19,037 bases of DNA from an uncultured Neisseriaceae bacterium (GTDB lineage: Bacteria; Pseudomonadota; Gammaproteobacteria; Burkholderiales; UBA11063): assembly GCA_937952895.1 (NCBI GenBank), contig CALFYC010000165.1, positions 1-19,037 of the forward strand, given 5' to 3'. Of the stretch, positions 7,597-15,974 are shown piece after piece; the first letter of the stretch is position 1; every line of letters begins with the position of its first letter. A program made the translations under genes and the position numbers. Under the pieces are notes generated by a model. The model worked only from the letters and a program-made list of their open reading frames with translations, was not told the origin of the DNA and made no database searches.

Positions 7597-8775
7597 ATGC
7601 AACTCACTAAATATAATGGAAAGTTTTTTTCCTATCTAATTTTATCGGTTTGCTTAGTGATGCCGTTTGCTAATGATGGATACATTACATCACTTCCGCA
7701 TATGGCTGTTTATTTTTCCACAAAACACACGCAACTAATTATGAGTATTTTTATGTTTGGTTCAGCAATATCACAAATATTTTATGGCCCATTTCTAGAC
7801 CGCTTTGGTCGTAAACCTGTATTAGTAGTAGGACTTAGCGTTTACTGTATCGGTAGTTTAATTACGATTTGTGCTTATTCATTTGAAATAATGTTAATTG
7901 GGCGCATAATTCAAGCAATTGGTGCTAGTAGTTGTATTGTATCAACCCTAACTATTGTTAAAGATATCTATCCACAAGAACAATTAATTGCAATGACTTC
8001 ATTTATTATGGGCATAATTGCAATTTGTCCAAATCTTGCACCAATTATTGGCGGATTATTAGAAAGTATTGGCGGATGGCGTTTAAGCTTTAGCTTATTT
8101 TTGGTTATGGGAATATTTTATTTAATAATTATAAGCACTTTTTTAAATGAAACCCATAAGGAAAAAAACCTTCAGGCCTTAAAATTTAAGCAAATTTTAA
8201 TTACTTATTATCAATTAGTCAAGCATAAAAAATATTTTGGCTATCTTGCAACCAGTAGTTGTTCTTATGGCGTATTATTTTCTTACTTTTCTATGGCGCC
8301 ATTTTTAATTATGTATTTATTTAAAATTAAGGTAGAATGGGTTGGAATTATTATTGCACTTAATTCAATCCCTTTATTAATTACTCCATATATTTACCCA
8401 CATATAATAAAAAATTCAAATCCTAGTAGATCTGTAATTATTGGTAGTAAAATTATTTGGCTTGGTGCAATTATTATGTTATTAATCCACTTAATAATTC
8501 CACACAACATTTTTAGTTTAATTGGTCCTATGTTTATGAGCTCAATTGGAATTGGAGTTATACGACCAAATGCAAGTGCTGGCTATATGCAACTTATAGA
8601 TAAAAAATTCTCCGGTTCTGCATCTGCTTTATTTGGACTTTTTTCATTTTTGGGTTCTGCAATTTTCACCTCAATTACTACTTTACTTACTACTAACTCA
8701 GTATTACCTTTTGCATATTTTATAGTAGTAATTGCTAGTTTAAGTTATTTAAGTTCAAAACTAACTAGCCAATGA
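7597..8775 (+). CDS. Bcr/CflA-family MFS multidrug efflux transporter
   Basis: Inner-membrane drug:H+ antiporter of 392 residues with about 12 hydrophobic segments. It carries the DHA1/Bcr-CflA features: an early Asp in helix 1 followed by YITSLPHMA, motif A GPFLDRFGRKPVL (64-76), motif B-like GRIIQAIGAS (102-111) and motif C-like GIIAICPNLAPIIGGLL (139-155), the antiporter signature in helix 5. AGGG sits nine bases before the ATG. It is controlled by a consensus promoter with an operator shared with the padR-like gene. Exported compounds in this family include bicyclomycin, sulfonamides, chloramphenicol and in some cases cysteine or sugars, so the substrate is open. Confidence 0.9.
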   Translation: MQLTKYNGKFFSYLILSVCLVMPFANDGYITSLPHMAVYFSTKHTQLIMSIFMFGSAISQIFYGPFLDRFGRKPVLVVGLSVYCIGSLITICAYSFEIMLIGRIIQAIGASSCIVSTLTIVKDIYPQEQLIAMTSFIMGIIAICPNLAPIIGGLLESIGGWRLSFSLFLVMGIFYLIIISTFLNETHKEKNLQALKFKQILITYYQLVKHKKYFGYLATSSCSYGVLFSYFSMAPFLIMYLFKIKVEWVGIIIALNSIPLLITPYIYPHIIKNSNPSRSVIIGSKIIWLGAIIMLLIHLIIPHNIFSLIGPMFMSSIGIGVIRPNASAGYMQLIDKKFSGSASALFGLFSFLGSAIFTSITTLLTTNSVLPFAYFIVVIASLSYLSSKLTSQ

Positions 8776-8778
8776 ACA

Positions 8779-8818
8779 AAAAAGCCATACTATATTTAAT
8801 TAAATAATCTAGCTTTTT
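8779..8818. terminator. Bidirectional terminator candidate
   Basis: AAAAAGC (8779-8785) and GCTTTTT (8812-8818) flank a 14-base palindrome TATTTAATTAAATA (8793-8806). The structure lies between the convergent efflux and lipoprotein genes and offers a T-run in each direction. The stem is AT-rich, so efficiency is uncertain. Confidence 0.55.
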
Positions 8819-8839
8819 CAAATAACAGTTCAATAATAA

Positions 8840-11800
8840 CTAATTAACAGGCTCTGGTGCAGTAATATATGTTTTGTCTTCACGGTTAACACCTAGTAAA
8901 TTAAAACTATTATCACCCCAACAATAAGTTATATTATCTGCACTAATAGCACATGCAGAATACATACCTGAAGAAATACTAGTAAACTTATATTTAGCTG
9001 AACCAGATACTTCAACTGGCGTTAAGCTTGAAACTCTCGAATCATTACCTAATTGGCCGTATTCGTTACTACCCCAGCAATAACTTTTATCATTATCGGA
9101 AATTCCACAATTAAAAACCCACCCTGAAGAAATAAGTTTAAATGAACTACTTGGAGTTAAAATTTTGGCTTCAGGATACCACAATACTATGCTATAATTT
9201 TCAATTCCTAATTCTCCATAATTATTAAGCCCCCAACAGTAACTATATCCACTAATAGCAATTCCACAACTACTCCTCAAACCACTTGAAATCTCTTTGA
9301 ATGGACCAGATATTTTTTGATTAACCATAATCGGTGATTCAACATATCCATCATTAAAGACACCTTCCCCATGCCCCAATTGGCCCGAACCACCATAACC
9401 CCAACAATAACTATCACCACTAGTAGCAATTCCACAACTAAACTCATTCCCTAAACTCAAACTCTTGAATTGGCCACTCTTGCTTTGATCAATAGGTTCA
9501 GGCTTTAATATTGATAAAACAGTATTATTAATTCCTACTTGACCAAATTTATTGGATCCCCAACAATAAGTATCCTTACTATCTAAAGCTATTGCACATG
9601 CATGACGTCCTTTAGCAACTATACTACTAAATTTTAAATTACTAGATACTCGAGTTGGTTCATATTTATCTTGAGTGGAGCCATCACCCAATTCTCCATT
9701 ACCATTACTACCCCAACAATATACCTCATGATTTACTGTTAAAGCACAAGTCGAATAATAATCTAAATTAATATTTATAAAATCATGATTGCCGATAACT
9801 AGAGTTGGAAACTTTTTACTTTCAATACTACCAATTCCTAACTGGCCATTTTGGTTACCACCCCAACAATACACCTTATGATTAGCCGTTAACCCACAAA
9901 TATGACCCGCCCCATTTGAAACCATCGTAAAGATTGGAGCCTTAGTTGGCAATGCTATTTTAGCTAAAGTTGGTTTGGCATCATTCCAAATACTTGATAC
10001 TTGTAATGTATAGGCATTTTTAGATACAACAACTGGAGCTTCTGTCTTAAACTCTTTTTTGCACACCCCACTACCATTTTCTTGACTTAAGTTCCAAGTA
10101 CAAACATTGCCACTAACAAACTTAAATCCGCTATTTGCAACAGATTCTGCATATATCACTATATCTGCAGATGGATTATCCGTTTGAAACCAATTATTTA
10201 TTACCACGTCAACTGAAGAATTAGATTCTAATCTAGCAAAACTCTCATTGGAAAAACTAACAGATAAAATAGGATCCTCAACATCTATATATAGTGGGAA
10301 ATTAAGCACAATATTCATTTTAGCTGTTAAATTACTAATACCAATCCCATAGTCAACCTCGCCCATAGTTGGAAGTGGATCTAATGAATATTCGGCAGCA
10401 CTATCTCCACCATCTTTCATTTTATAGGTTATGGAACAACTCGCATCTTTGGCTAAAGTAATCGGGGCACTATTTGTTCCACAGTTATTTTCATATAATA
10501 CCCAAGAGTTACTAAAATCTTTCGGGGTAAAATAAAAATTGCTAGCAAAAATTCCGCCTTTATTAGTTAGTGTCATTACTAAACTAAATTTATTCGATTG
10601 AGATCCAGCATTTAACTTACATACACTACTTTCATAGAAACCATTACCAATACCACAGCCATTTAAGGTTGTATCTACTACAATATTTGGATCTTCAACC
10701 TTATTTGCATTAATTGCTTCTTTCGCTAAATTCAAATTGACTAGATTTACTCCATCATTATAGTTAATACTAGCCACATTAATATCTTGATCTACAATAG
10801 TAGTTAAAGGACTATATACTAGAGTTAATTTACAACTTTGATGTACTGGAAGATTTTGACAATCAGCAAAATCACTGGTTAAATTACCAGGTAGATTACC
10901 ATTGCTAAAACTAATATCACCAGAAACCTCTCGATTACCCTCATTCGTAATTAAATAAGTATTACTATAAGAATGCCTAACTAGCATATTAGCAAAATTA
11001 TTATCATTCATATTAATTATACTTAACTGGGCACGTCTTGGATTAACTTGAATATCAAATGCTTGTTCGTAAGTACTATGACCTGTAAAACTTGGCTCAG
11101 TTGAACTATCAGAATACTCCTCATAATTATATGAGATACTATGTGGAATATTGGTTAAGCCCAGATTACCTGATGTATGAAGAGTTAATTTATAATTACA
11201 GACTTCTTGGCTATTTAAAATTATATCATCACCAACTTCTTTACAACCAGGTTCTAAATTCACAGCAAAAGTTATGCCATTTTCTGCTTTAGGAATTAAA
11301 TGCTCTTTTTTAATTCGGATATGGCTATTCCCACCATTAGTTACAGTTGAATGATTAGCCAAAGAAAAATCAACCTGATAAGATGAATCAGTTACTAGAT
11401 TAACTTGTATTTCACTAGATGGAGCTACTGATATTAAAGGAGTTACAACTGGTTTTGCAATAACATGATAGCTAACATTTAACCCTTGACTTGCAACTCT
11501 TCCACCCAATTCATAAGCTATAGTTAATACCCCCTCTCCTGAGGTATCATTTAAATTTGGTTTATTTGCTACAGTCGTAACATTTAAATCACAACTTTGC
11601 CCTTTTTCTAACGAAGTAGGACACCCAGATGCTGTTATCCATGACTGATCTGAACTATATTTAATTCCAGTTAATACCCCAGATGATATATTAGTAATTA
11701 CAACCTTACTCGAAGAAGTTAAATTTTGGCTCCAATTACTTGAGTGTTGAATTAAATCTGTATTTAAAAATAATGCTTGTTTTTCATTAAATACCGCATT

Positions 11801-13255
11801 TAAAGCAATATGATCTCGCATAGCATAATGTTCTTGTGTTCCAGTACTATTTAAATAAGTGGCGGTTATATTCCCAATTAAACCACTTAATAATTCTGGG
11901 TCTGGAATTTTAGTATAACTTATTTTATAAGAACACTGTTCTCCCGGGAAGAGAATAATTGGGCAATCTTGTGGCTCAATAGTGAAACTTCCTTTTGCTC
12001 CATCTATATGAACTTGTGGTAGACTTAATTCAGATAACTCAACATTTCCTGTATTAACCACATTAAATATTTCCGAATTATTACCATCATTTAAGATAAT
12101 TGTATTATCTAAAAATTGAAGATGTGGAGTTATTTCAGACTTAGGAGCTATATATTTCCAAACACCAACAATATCCGTCTGTAAATCATTTTTAGAATCA
12201 AAATAATGAATAGTTACAAGAGTATTCCCTGAATTTTTAATTAATCCTACACTGGTATTTAAAGTATAAGAACAAACCTGACCCGGAGCCAATTCTGAGG
12301 AACAATCATTTGTCACAGATATCAAGCTATTATCAGTTTTAATTTCTTTAACTGTAATTGCCTTAACACCATTATTAATAATATAACCAGTTCCAGGTTC
12401 TACACTGTTATTTAATGCATCAATCACAAATCCTGTTGATGGTAATATAATTAGATTTCCAACTAATCTACTATCTATCGTTAACCCTGAACCTTGTTGA
12501 GGATCTAATTTACCTCCTGAATTAAATACTTTACCACTTGGAGTAATCACAATATTTGCGATATCCCCTTTATCACCAGATGTTGGAATACTCGTAATTT
12601 TTAAATTAACCTGACAAATATCCCCAGATGCAAGTAAAGTTGGACATTGACCTATTTCATATTTCAAATTGTCAGGAAGAGTATTATCAAAAATAGGATT
12701 ATTCAAATCAATTAACGATGTACTTTGATTAATAATATAAACACTTCTACTACTTATTCCAGCACTAGTGTTAAATACTCCTTGATCATATACCTTTAAT
12801 ATATTTTTGCTACTCACTGAATTTGGAATATTATAATGAGCAGATGCTAAAGCAATGCTTTTTGTTGTTTTATCTGCAAAAGTTGCAATTAGTTGTACTG
12901 CATTGGCTGAATTTGCAGCTTCAGCTTCAATTAGAATTTTACTTGATTGCCCAGCCGATAAAGAAGATGCTGCATTAGTATCAACAATTTTAAATCCAGA
13001 ATTGGTCTTGCTTAAACTCCAATTAATATTTTCAAATTTTTGATTACTTGTATTAGTAATATAAACATAAAATTTTGTTGAATAATTATTAACAATAGGA
13101 ACTACTCCAGGATCTCCAATTAATAAATCCCCGGTAATTAAATTAGCTGTTGCCAAGCTCGCTGAATTAGTTGAACTATTTACCGACTTACCAACACAGC
13201 TTATTAATCCAATAACTGTTAATATTAATAATATAATACGTTTTATTTGTTGCAT
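8840..13255 (-). CDS. Large RCC1-repeat lipoprotein with Ig-like/ASH-like domain ladder
   Basis: A 1471-residue predicted exported lipoprotein of unknown function. Residues 1-20 are a lipoprotein signal: KR, a hydrophobic core, then lipobox LISC with Cys20. Residues about 40-1107 are a series of beta-rich domains of the kind called choice-of-anchor or ASH/HYDIN-like; cysteine pairs sit at 204/214, 318/328, 431/441, 545/555, 671/686, 799/808, 925/940 and 1052/1065, a period of about 114 and then about 127 residues. Residues 1108-1471 are seven RCC1-type repeats with CWGxNxxGxLG cores. The RCC1 fold is known for protein-protein interaction, so a surface adhesion, scaffold or host/prey-contact role is plausible but unproven. 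A similar exported protein family rather than a nuclear RCC1 exchange factor is meant. It appears to be transcribed alone. Confidence 0.85.
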   Translation of the reverse strand: MQQIKRIILLILTVIGLISCVGKSVNSSTNSASLATANLITGDLLIGDPGVVPIVNNYSTKFYVYITNTSNQKFENINWSLSKTNSGFKIVDTNAASSLSAGQSSKILIEAEAANSANAVQLIATFADKTTKSIALASAHYNIPNSVSSKNILKVYDQGVFNTSAGISSRSVYIINQSTSLIDLNNPIFDNTLPDNLKYEIGQCPTLLASGDICQVNLKITSIPTSGDKGDIANIVITPSGKVFNSGGKLDPQQGSGLTIDSRLVGNLIILPSTGFVIDALNNSVEPGTGYIINNGVKAITVKEIKTDNSLISVTNDCSSELAPGQVCSYTLNTSVGLIKNSGNTLVTIHYFDSKNDLQTDIVGVWKYIAPKSEITPHLQFLDNTIILNDGNNSEIFNVVNTGNVELSELSLPQVHIDGAKGSFTIEPQDCPIILFPGEQCSYKISYTKIPDPELLSGLIGNITATYLNSTGTQEHYAMRDHIALNAVFNEKQALFLNTDLIQHSSNWSQNLTSSSKVVITNISSGVLTGIKYSSDQSWITASGCPTSLEKGQSCDLNVTTVANKPNLNDTSGEGVLTIAYELGGRVASQGLNVSYHVIAKPVVTPLISVAPSSEIQVNLVTDSSYQVDFSLANHSTVTNGGNSHIRIKKEHLIPKAENGITFAVNLEPGCKEVGDDIILNSQEVCNYKLTLHTSGNLGLTNIPHSISYNYEEYSDSSTEPSFTGHSTYEQAFDIQVNPRRAQLSIINMNDNNFANMLVRHSYSNTYLITNEGNREVSGDISFSNGNLPGNLTSDFADCQNLPVHQSCKLTLVYSPLTTIVDQDINVASINYNDGVNLVNLNLAKEAINANKVEDPNIVVDTTLNGCGIGNGFYESSVCKLNAGSQSNKFSLVMTLTNKGGIFASNFYFTPKDFSNSWVLYENNCGTNSAPITLAKDASCSITYKMKDGGDSAAEYSLDPLPTMGEVDYGIGISNLTAKMNIVLNFPLYIDVEDPILSVSFSNESFARLESNSSVDVVINNWFQTDNPSADIVIYAESVANSGFKFVSGNVCTWNLSQENGSGVCKKEFKTEAPVVVSKNAYTLQVSSIWNDAKPTLAKIALPTKAPIFTMVSNGAGHICGLTANHKVYCWGGNQNGQLGIGSIESKKFPTLVIGNHDFININLDYYSTCALTVNHEVYCWGSNGNGELGDGSTQDKYEPTRVSSNLKFSSIVAKGRHACAIALDSKDTYCWGSNKFGQVGINNTVLSILKPEPIDQSKSGQFKSLSLGNEFSCGIATSGDSYCWGYGGSGQLGHGEGVFNDGYVESPIMVNQKISGPFKEISSGLRSSCGIAISGYSYCWGLNNYGELGIENYSIVLWYPEAKILTPSSSFKLISSGWVFNCGISDNDKSYCWGSNEYGQLGNDSRVSSLTPVEVSGSAKYKFTSISSGMYSACAISADNITYCWGDNSFNLLGVNREDKTYITAPEPVN
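8843..9934 (-). repeat. Seven RCC1-type propeller repeats at the lipoprotein C-terminus
   Basis: Residues 1108-1471 hold seven units of about 50-56 residues, each with C(G/A)(I/L) and then YCWG 10 or 11 residues later. Cysteine pairs are at 1120/1130, 1170/1180, 1220/1231, 1274/1284, 1330/1340, 1383/1393 and 1435/1445. Seven units make a complete beta-propeller. The last unit is degenerate after CWGDN (FNLLG in place of xGQLG). DNA identity between units is modest, so this is an old protein-level repeat. Confidence 0.85.
9935..13138 (-). repeat. Ladder of about nine beta-sandwich-like domains in the lipoprotein
   Basis: Protein-level repeat spanning residues about 40-1107. The recurring core is a Cys, then L-x-(P/K/S)-G and a second Cys followed by alternating hydrophobic residues, for example CSSELAPGQVCSYTL (318) and CPIILFPGEQCSYKI (431). 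The first domain (about 40-145) keeps the SAGQSSKIL shape but has Ser instead of the second Cys. Confidence 0.65.
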
Positions 13256-13289
13256 AAATTTTAATACCTAAATGATATACCATTAAATT

Positions 13290-13298
13290 ATTATACCA
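13290..13298 (-). promoter_or_regulatory. Extended -10 promoter candidate for the RCC1 lipoprotein gene
   Basis: The minus strand reads TGGTATAAT, an extended -10 with consensus hexamer, about 35 bases before the lipoprotein ATG. No good -35 is visible. It lies in the 70-base gap after the mannosyltransferase gene, so the lipoprotein can be expressed independently. Confidence 0.5.
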
Positions 13299-13325
13299 TA
13301 ATACGTAGATTTTTATTTGACTGGT

Positions 13326-14414
13326 TTAAATCAGGAATGATGCGTGGGCAATCCAGTAAAGGAAATATGATAAATAGAAAACCAAAAAGCCAATTAATAA
13401 ACTAATTTTTAAACTATTTGATTTATTTGAAATTAGAACTAATCCTAAATAGAAAGTGAATAGAGTACCACTAAATCTTCCTTCTGACATCATTTGCCCA
13501 GTCATAACCCCAGGTAAAATGCATAAGAAATTAAATAAAGCTTCTTCAAAATACTTATTCCAGAGTAAATACAAAGAAATAATACATGAAAAAATAAATA
13601 ATACCGAATTATGATAATCTTGTAACATACGTAATAATTGAGATGTAATGTGTCTAGTATCAATCCCTTTACGCCCCCAGCCTTTTTGAATATGCTCAAA
13701 TGCTAAAGCATCACCCACATGGAAATGTAGATATGTCATATATAAAAGTAATCCGCTAATTGCAATTAGAAAACCTAAAATAACTTTAAATTTAAAACCA
13801 TATTTTTTAGTGCTATAGAGTAAATATGCCGCACTAAACATCACACCAACAGGTCTAGTAGCTGATAATAATCCACCAAAAATCGCCGAAATATATGGTC
13901 GATTAATTCGCATGAAATAAAATGAAGATAATGATAAAAATAAGAACATAGCCTCAGTATAAACTGATGCAAAATAGATACTAAATGGGGAAAATGCTAC
14001 TAAAAATATTCCAAAACGGCTATGTAGTTCATCGACAAATAATTTAAAATATTTATAAAATATAATTATTGCTGCAAATATAAGCAATTGGTTTATTAAA
14101 ACCCCAACCACTATATCTTTAAGGTGGGTAACTGCTACTAAAAATTTTACGGTATATGGATATAATGGAAAGAATGCCCAATTAGCTAAACCTTTCCATA
14201 CTTTAGGATAAGTTCGAACATTTTCATCATAACCATTTTGAATAATAGTTATATACCACTTACAATCCCATTTACACATGGTTGTAAAAAAATCTTGGCT
14301 ATGTTTAAATAAAATATCACTAGCCAAATTATATTCATATAACATAATTAATCGACTAATTATAAATACCAATAAACAATAAGTAAACCAATGTAAGCGT
14401 AAAAATTTACCCAT
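13326..14414 (-). CDS. PIG-V-like polytopic mannosyltransferase (GT-C type)
   Basis: Predicted multi-pass membrane glycosyltransferase of 362 residues. Conserved positions of the bacterial PIG-V/Mannosyl_trans2 group are visible: the SR pair at the end of helix 1 (20-21), WDCKWYI (49-55), FFPLYP (81-86), SPFSIYFASVYTEAMFLFL (142-160) and SATRPVG (184-190). Members are thought to move mannose or a similar sugar from a polyprenyl-phosphate donor on the outer face of the inner membrane; the acceptor here is unknown. The frame runs 21 codons further upstream to an ATG at 14477, but that segment is occupied by the rplQ terminator hairpin, so I start at the ATG at 14414, which puts MGK ahead of the first hydrophobic helix. 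The ribosome site is weak and there is little room for a promoter, so expression may depend on read-through from rplQ. Confidence 0.78.
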   Translation of the reverse strand: MGKFLRLHWFTYCLLVFIISRLIMLYEYNLASDILFKHSQDFFTTMCKWDCKWYITIIQNGYDENVRTYPKVWKGLANWAFFPLYPYTVKFLVAVTHLKDIVVGVLINQLLIFAAIIIFYKYFKLFVDELHSRFGIFLVAFSPFSIYFASVYTEAMFLFLSLSSFYFMRINRPYISAIFGGLLSATRPVGVMFSAAYLLYSTKKYGFKFKVILGFLIAISGLLLYMTYLHFHVGDALAFEHIQKGWGRKGIDTRHITSQLLRMLQDYHNSVLFIFSCIISLYLLWNKYFEEALFNFLCILPGVMTGQMMSEGRFSGTLFTFYLGLVLISNKSNSLKISLLIGFLVFYLSYFLYWIAHASFLI

Positions 14415-14436
14415 TTTAATAACCAAAAATTTAACG

Positions 14437-14467
14437 AAAAAGCCAACTTGAATTAACAAATTGGCTT
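14437..14467 (-). terminator. Rho-independent terminator after rplQ
   Basis: On the minus strand AAGCCAATTTG and CAAGTTGGCTT form an 11-bp stem (one U-G pair) around the loop TTAATT, ending in a short T-run. It lies 21 bases beyond the rplQ stop and is well placed to end the alpha-operon transcript. Confidence 0.8.
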
Positions 14468-14488
14468 CATTTATCATTTTACAGCCGC

Positions 14489-14908
14489 TTATTCAGCCTT
14501 TACCGCATCTGATGCTTTTTTAAGGCTAGTTTCAGAATCATTAGTAACTTCTGGGCGATCAACTAGCTCCATGAATGCACGTGGAGCATTATCACCATCA
14601 CGGTAACCATATTTTAAGACTCTAGTATAACCACCATTACGCGTAGCATAACGTGGACCTATTACATCAAATAATTTAACCACAATCTCACGATCACGAA
14701 GACGATCAAACGCTAAACGACGATTAGCTAATGTTGGAACTTTAGCTAAAGTAATTAATGGCTCAACAACTTTACGCAACTCTTTAGCTTTAGGTAAAGT
14801 AGTAACAATTGCTTCATGTCTTAATAATGCAGTAGCCATATTCTTAAACATCGCTTTACGATGAGCTGATGTACGATTAAATTTTCTATGAGCACAACGG
14901 TGACGCAT
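14489..14908 (-). CDS. rplQ: 50S ribosomal protein L17
   Basis: Large-subunit protein near the exit tunnel. The 139-residue sequence opens with MRHRCAHRKFNRTSAHRKAMFKNMATALL and contains the TTLPKAKELRKVVEPLITLAK stretch and RNGGYTRVLKYGYRDGDNAPRAFMEL, all hallmarks of L17. It is about 12 residues longer than E. coli L17 owing to a polar C-terminal tail after VDRPE. AAGGA lies seven bases before the ATG. It is the last gene of the alpha operon and is followed by a terminator. Confidence 0.98.
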   Translation of the reverse strand: MRHRCAHRKFNRTSAHRKAMFKNMATALLRHEAIVTTLPKAKELRKVVEPLITLAKVPTLANRRLAFDRLRDREIVVKLFDVIGPRYATRNGGYTRVLKYGYRDGDNAPRAFMELVDRPEVTNDSETSLKKASDAVKAE

Positions 14909-14928
14909 ATCAAATCCTTCTTTCTAAA

Positions 14929-15948
14929 TTATTTCTTTTTAATTGCTGCAGGTGGCCAATTATCTAAAGCCATACCTAACCTAAGCCCACGAGATTCAAG
15001 CAACTCTTTAATTTCAGTTAAAGACTTCTTACCTAAATTAGGAGTTCTTAGCAACTCATTTTCAGAAAACTGAACTAAATCACCTAGATAATTAATATCC
15101 AAATGTTTTAAGCAATTTGCACTTCTCACAGTTAGTTCCAAATTATCAACTAACTCTAAAAATACTGGATCCATTTCTGGCTCTTCCTTAGATTTAGCTA
15201 ATTTGCTACCAACACTGGTAACTTCTGGAATATGCTCAAGACCTGCAAATACCAATAACTGTTCGATCAAAATTCTTGAAGCTGTTCTTACAGCATCTTC
15301 TGGCGATATAACTCCATTTGTTTCAACTTCCAAAACCAATTTATCTAAATCAGTTTTTTGCTCTACACGAGCATTCTCAACATTGAACATAACTCTTGTT
15401 ACTGGTGAAAAACTGGCATCTAAATGAATCCAACCCGTAGAGGTTGACTCTTTTGTACCCTCATTAACTAAAGTTAATGCTGTTTTATATCCAGAACCTG
15501 CAGTAACTACCATTTCCATATCAATGCTACCACTTTTAGTTAAATTACAAATCACATGATCTGGATTTAAAATTTCAACATCATGAGTTAAAGTAATATC
15601 ACTTCCACGAACTACTTCAGAACCTTTTTTCGTAAGTTTCAAAGTTGCACGATCCTTGCCATGCATTTTAAATACTAAACCTTTAAGGTTTAGTAAAATA
15701 TCTACCACATCTTCAATAACCCCATCAATCACACTGTATTCATGAGCTACACCTGCAATTTTCACTTCGGTTACAGCAGCTCCAGTCATTGATGATAAAA
15801 GCACTCTACGAAGTGCATTACCTAAAGTGTGACCATAGCCACGCTCAAAAGGTTCCATAACAATTTTACAATTATGATTATCACCGTCTATTGGATTGAT
15901 ACTGATAGATTTTGGCTTTAATAACTGGGTATTAGTCAACGCCTGCAT
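14929..15948 (-). CDS. rpoA: DNA-directed RNA polymerase subunit alpha
   Basis: Dimeric assembly platform for RNA polymerase. The 339-residue protein has the N-terminal dimerisation domain (GYGHTLGNALRRVLLSS at 37-53, then the GVIEDVVDILLNLK stretch), a flexible linker (about 238-262) and a C-terminal domain with UP-element contact residues Arg275, Asn278, Cys279, Lys308 and Ser309, equivalent to E. coli R265, N268, C269, K298 and S299. Intact contact residues mean UP elements and alpha-CTD activators should work here. It is ten residues longer than E. coli RpoA, mostly at the N-terminus. It lies between rpsD and rplQ with short gaps. Confidence 0.99.
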   Translation of the reverse strand: MQALTNTQLLKPKSISINPIDGDNHNCKIVMEPFERGYGHTLGNALRRVLLSSMTGAAVTEVKIAGVAHEYSVIDGVIEDVVDILLNLKGLVFKMHGKDRATLKLTKKGSEVVRGSDITLTHDVEILNPDHVICNLTKSGSIDMEMVVTAGSGYKTALTLVNEGTKESTSTGWIHLDASFSPVTRVMFNVENARVEQKTDLDKLVLEVETNGVISPEDAVRTASRILIEQLLVFAGLEHIPEVTSVGSKLAKSKEEPEMDPVFLELVDNLELTVRSANCLKHLDINYLGDLVQFSENELLRTPNLGKKSLTEIKELLESRGLRLGMALDNWPPAAIKKK

Positions 15949-15974
15949 ATTGTATTATTCCTTATAGCTATTTG

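Noticed and set aside
8840..9934. RCC1 repeats read as a eukaryote-like guanine-exchange effector delivered to host cells
   Set aside because: The protein has a lipoprotein signal, cysteine pairs in every blade and a long stalk, which favour a surface protein; no secretion-effector signal is visible.
11092..11292. 66-codon open frame on the plus strand, and a similar 62-codon frame at 12855-13043
   Set aside because: Both are antisense to the large lipoprotein gene, lack a ribosome site and show no recognisable protein features; AT-rich repeats on the opposite strand explain them.
13502..13699. 65-codon minus-strand frame within the mannosyltransferase gene
   Set aside because: Out-of-frame shadow on the same strand as a coherent polytopic membrane protein; hydrophobic composition comes from the overlapping gene.
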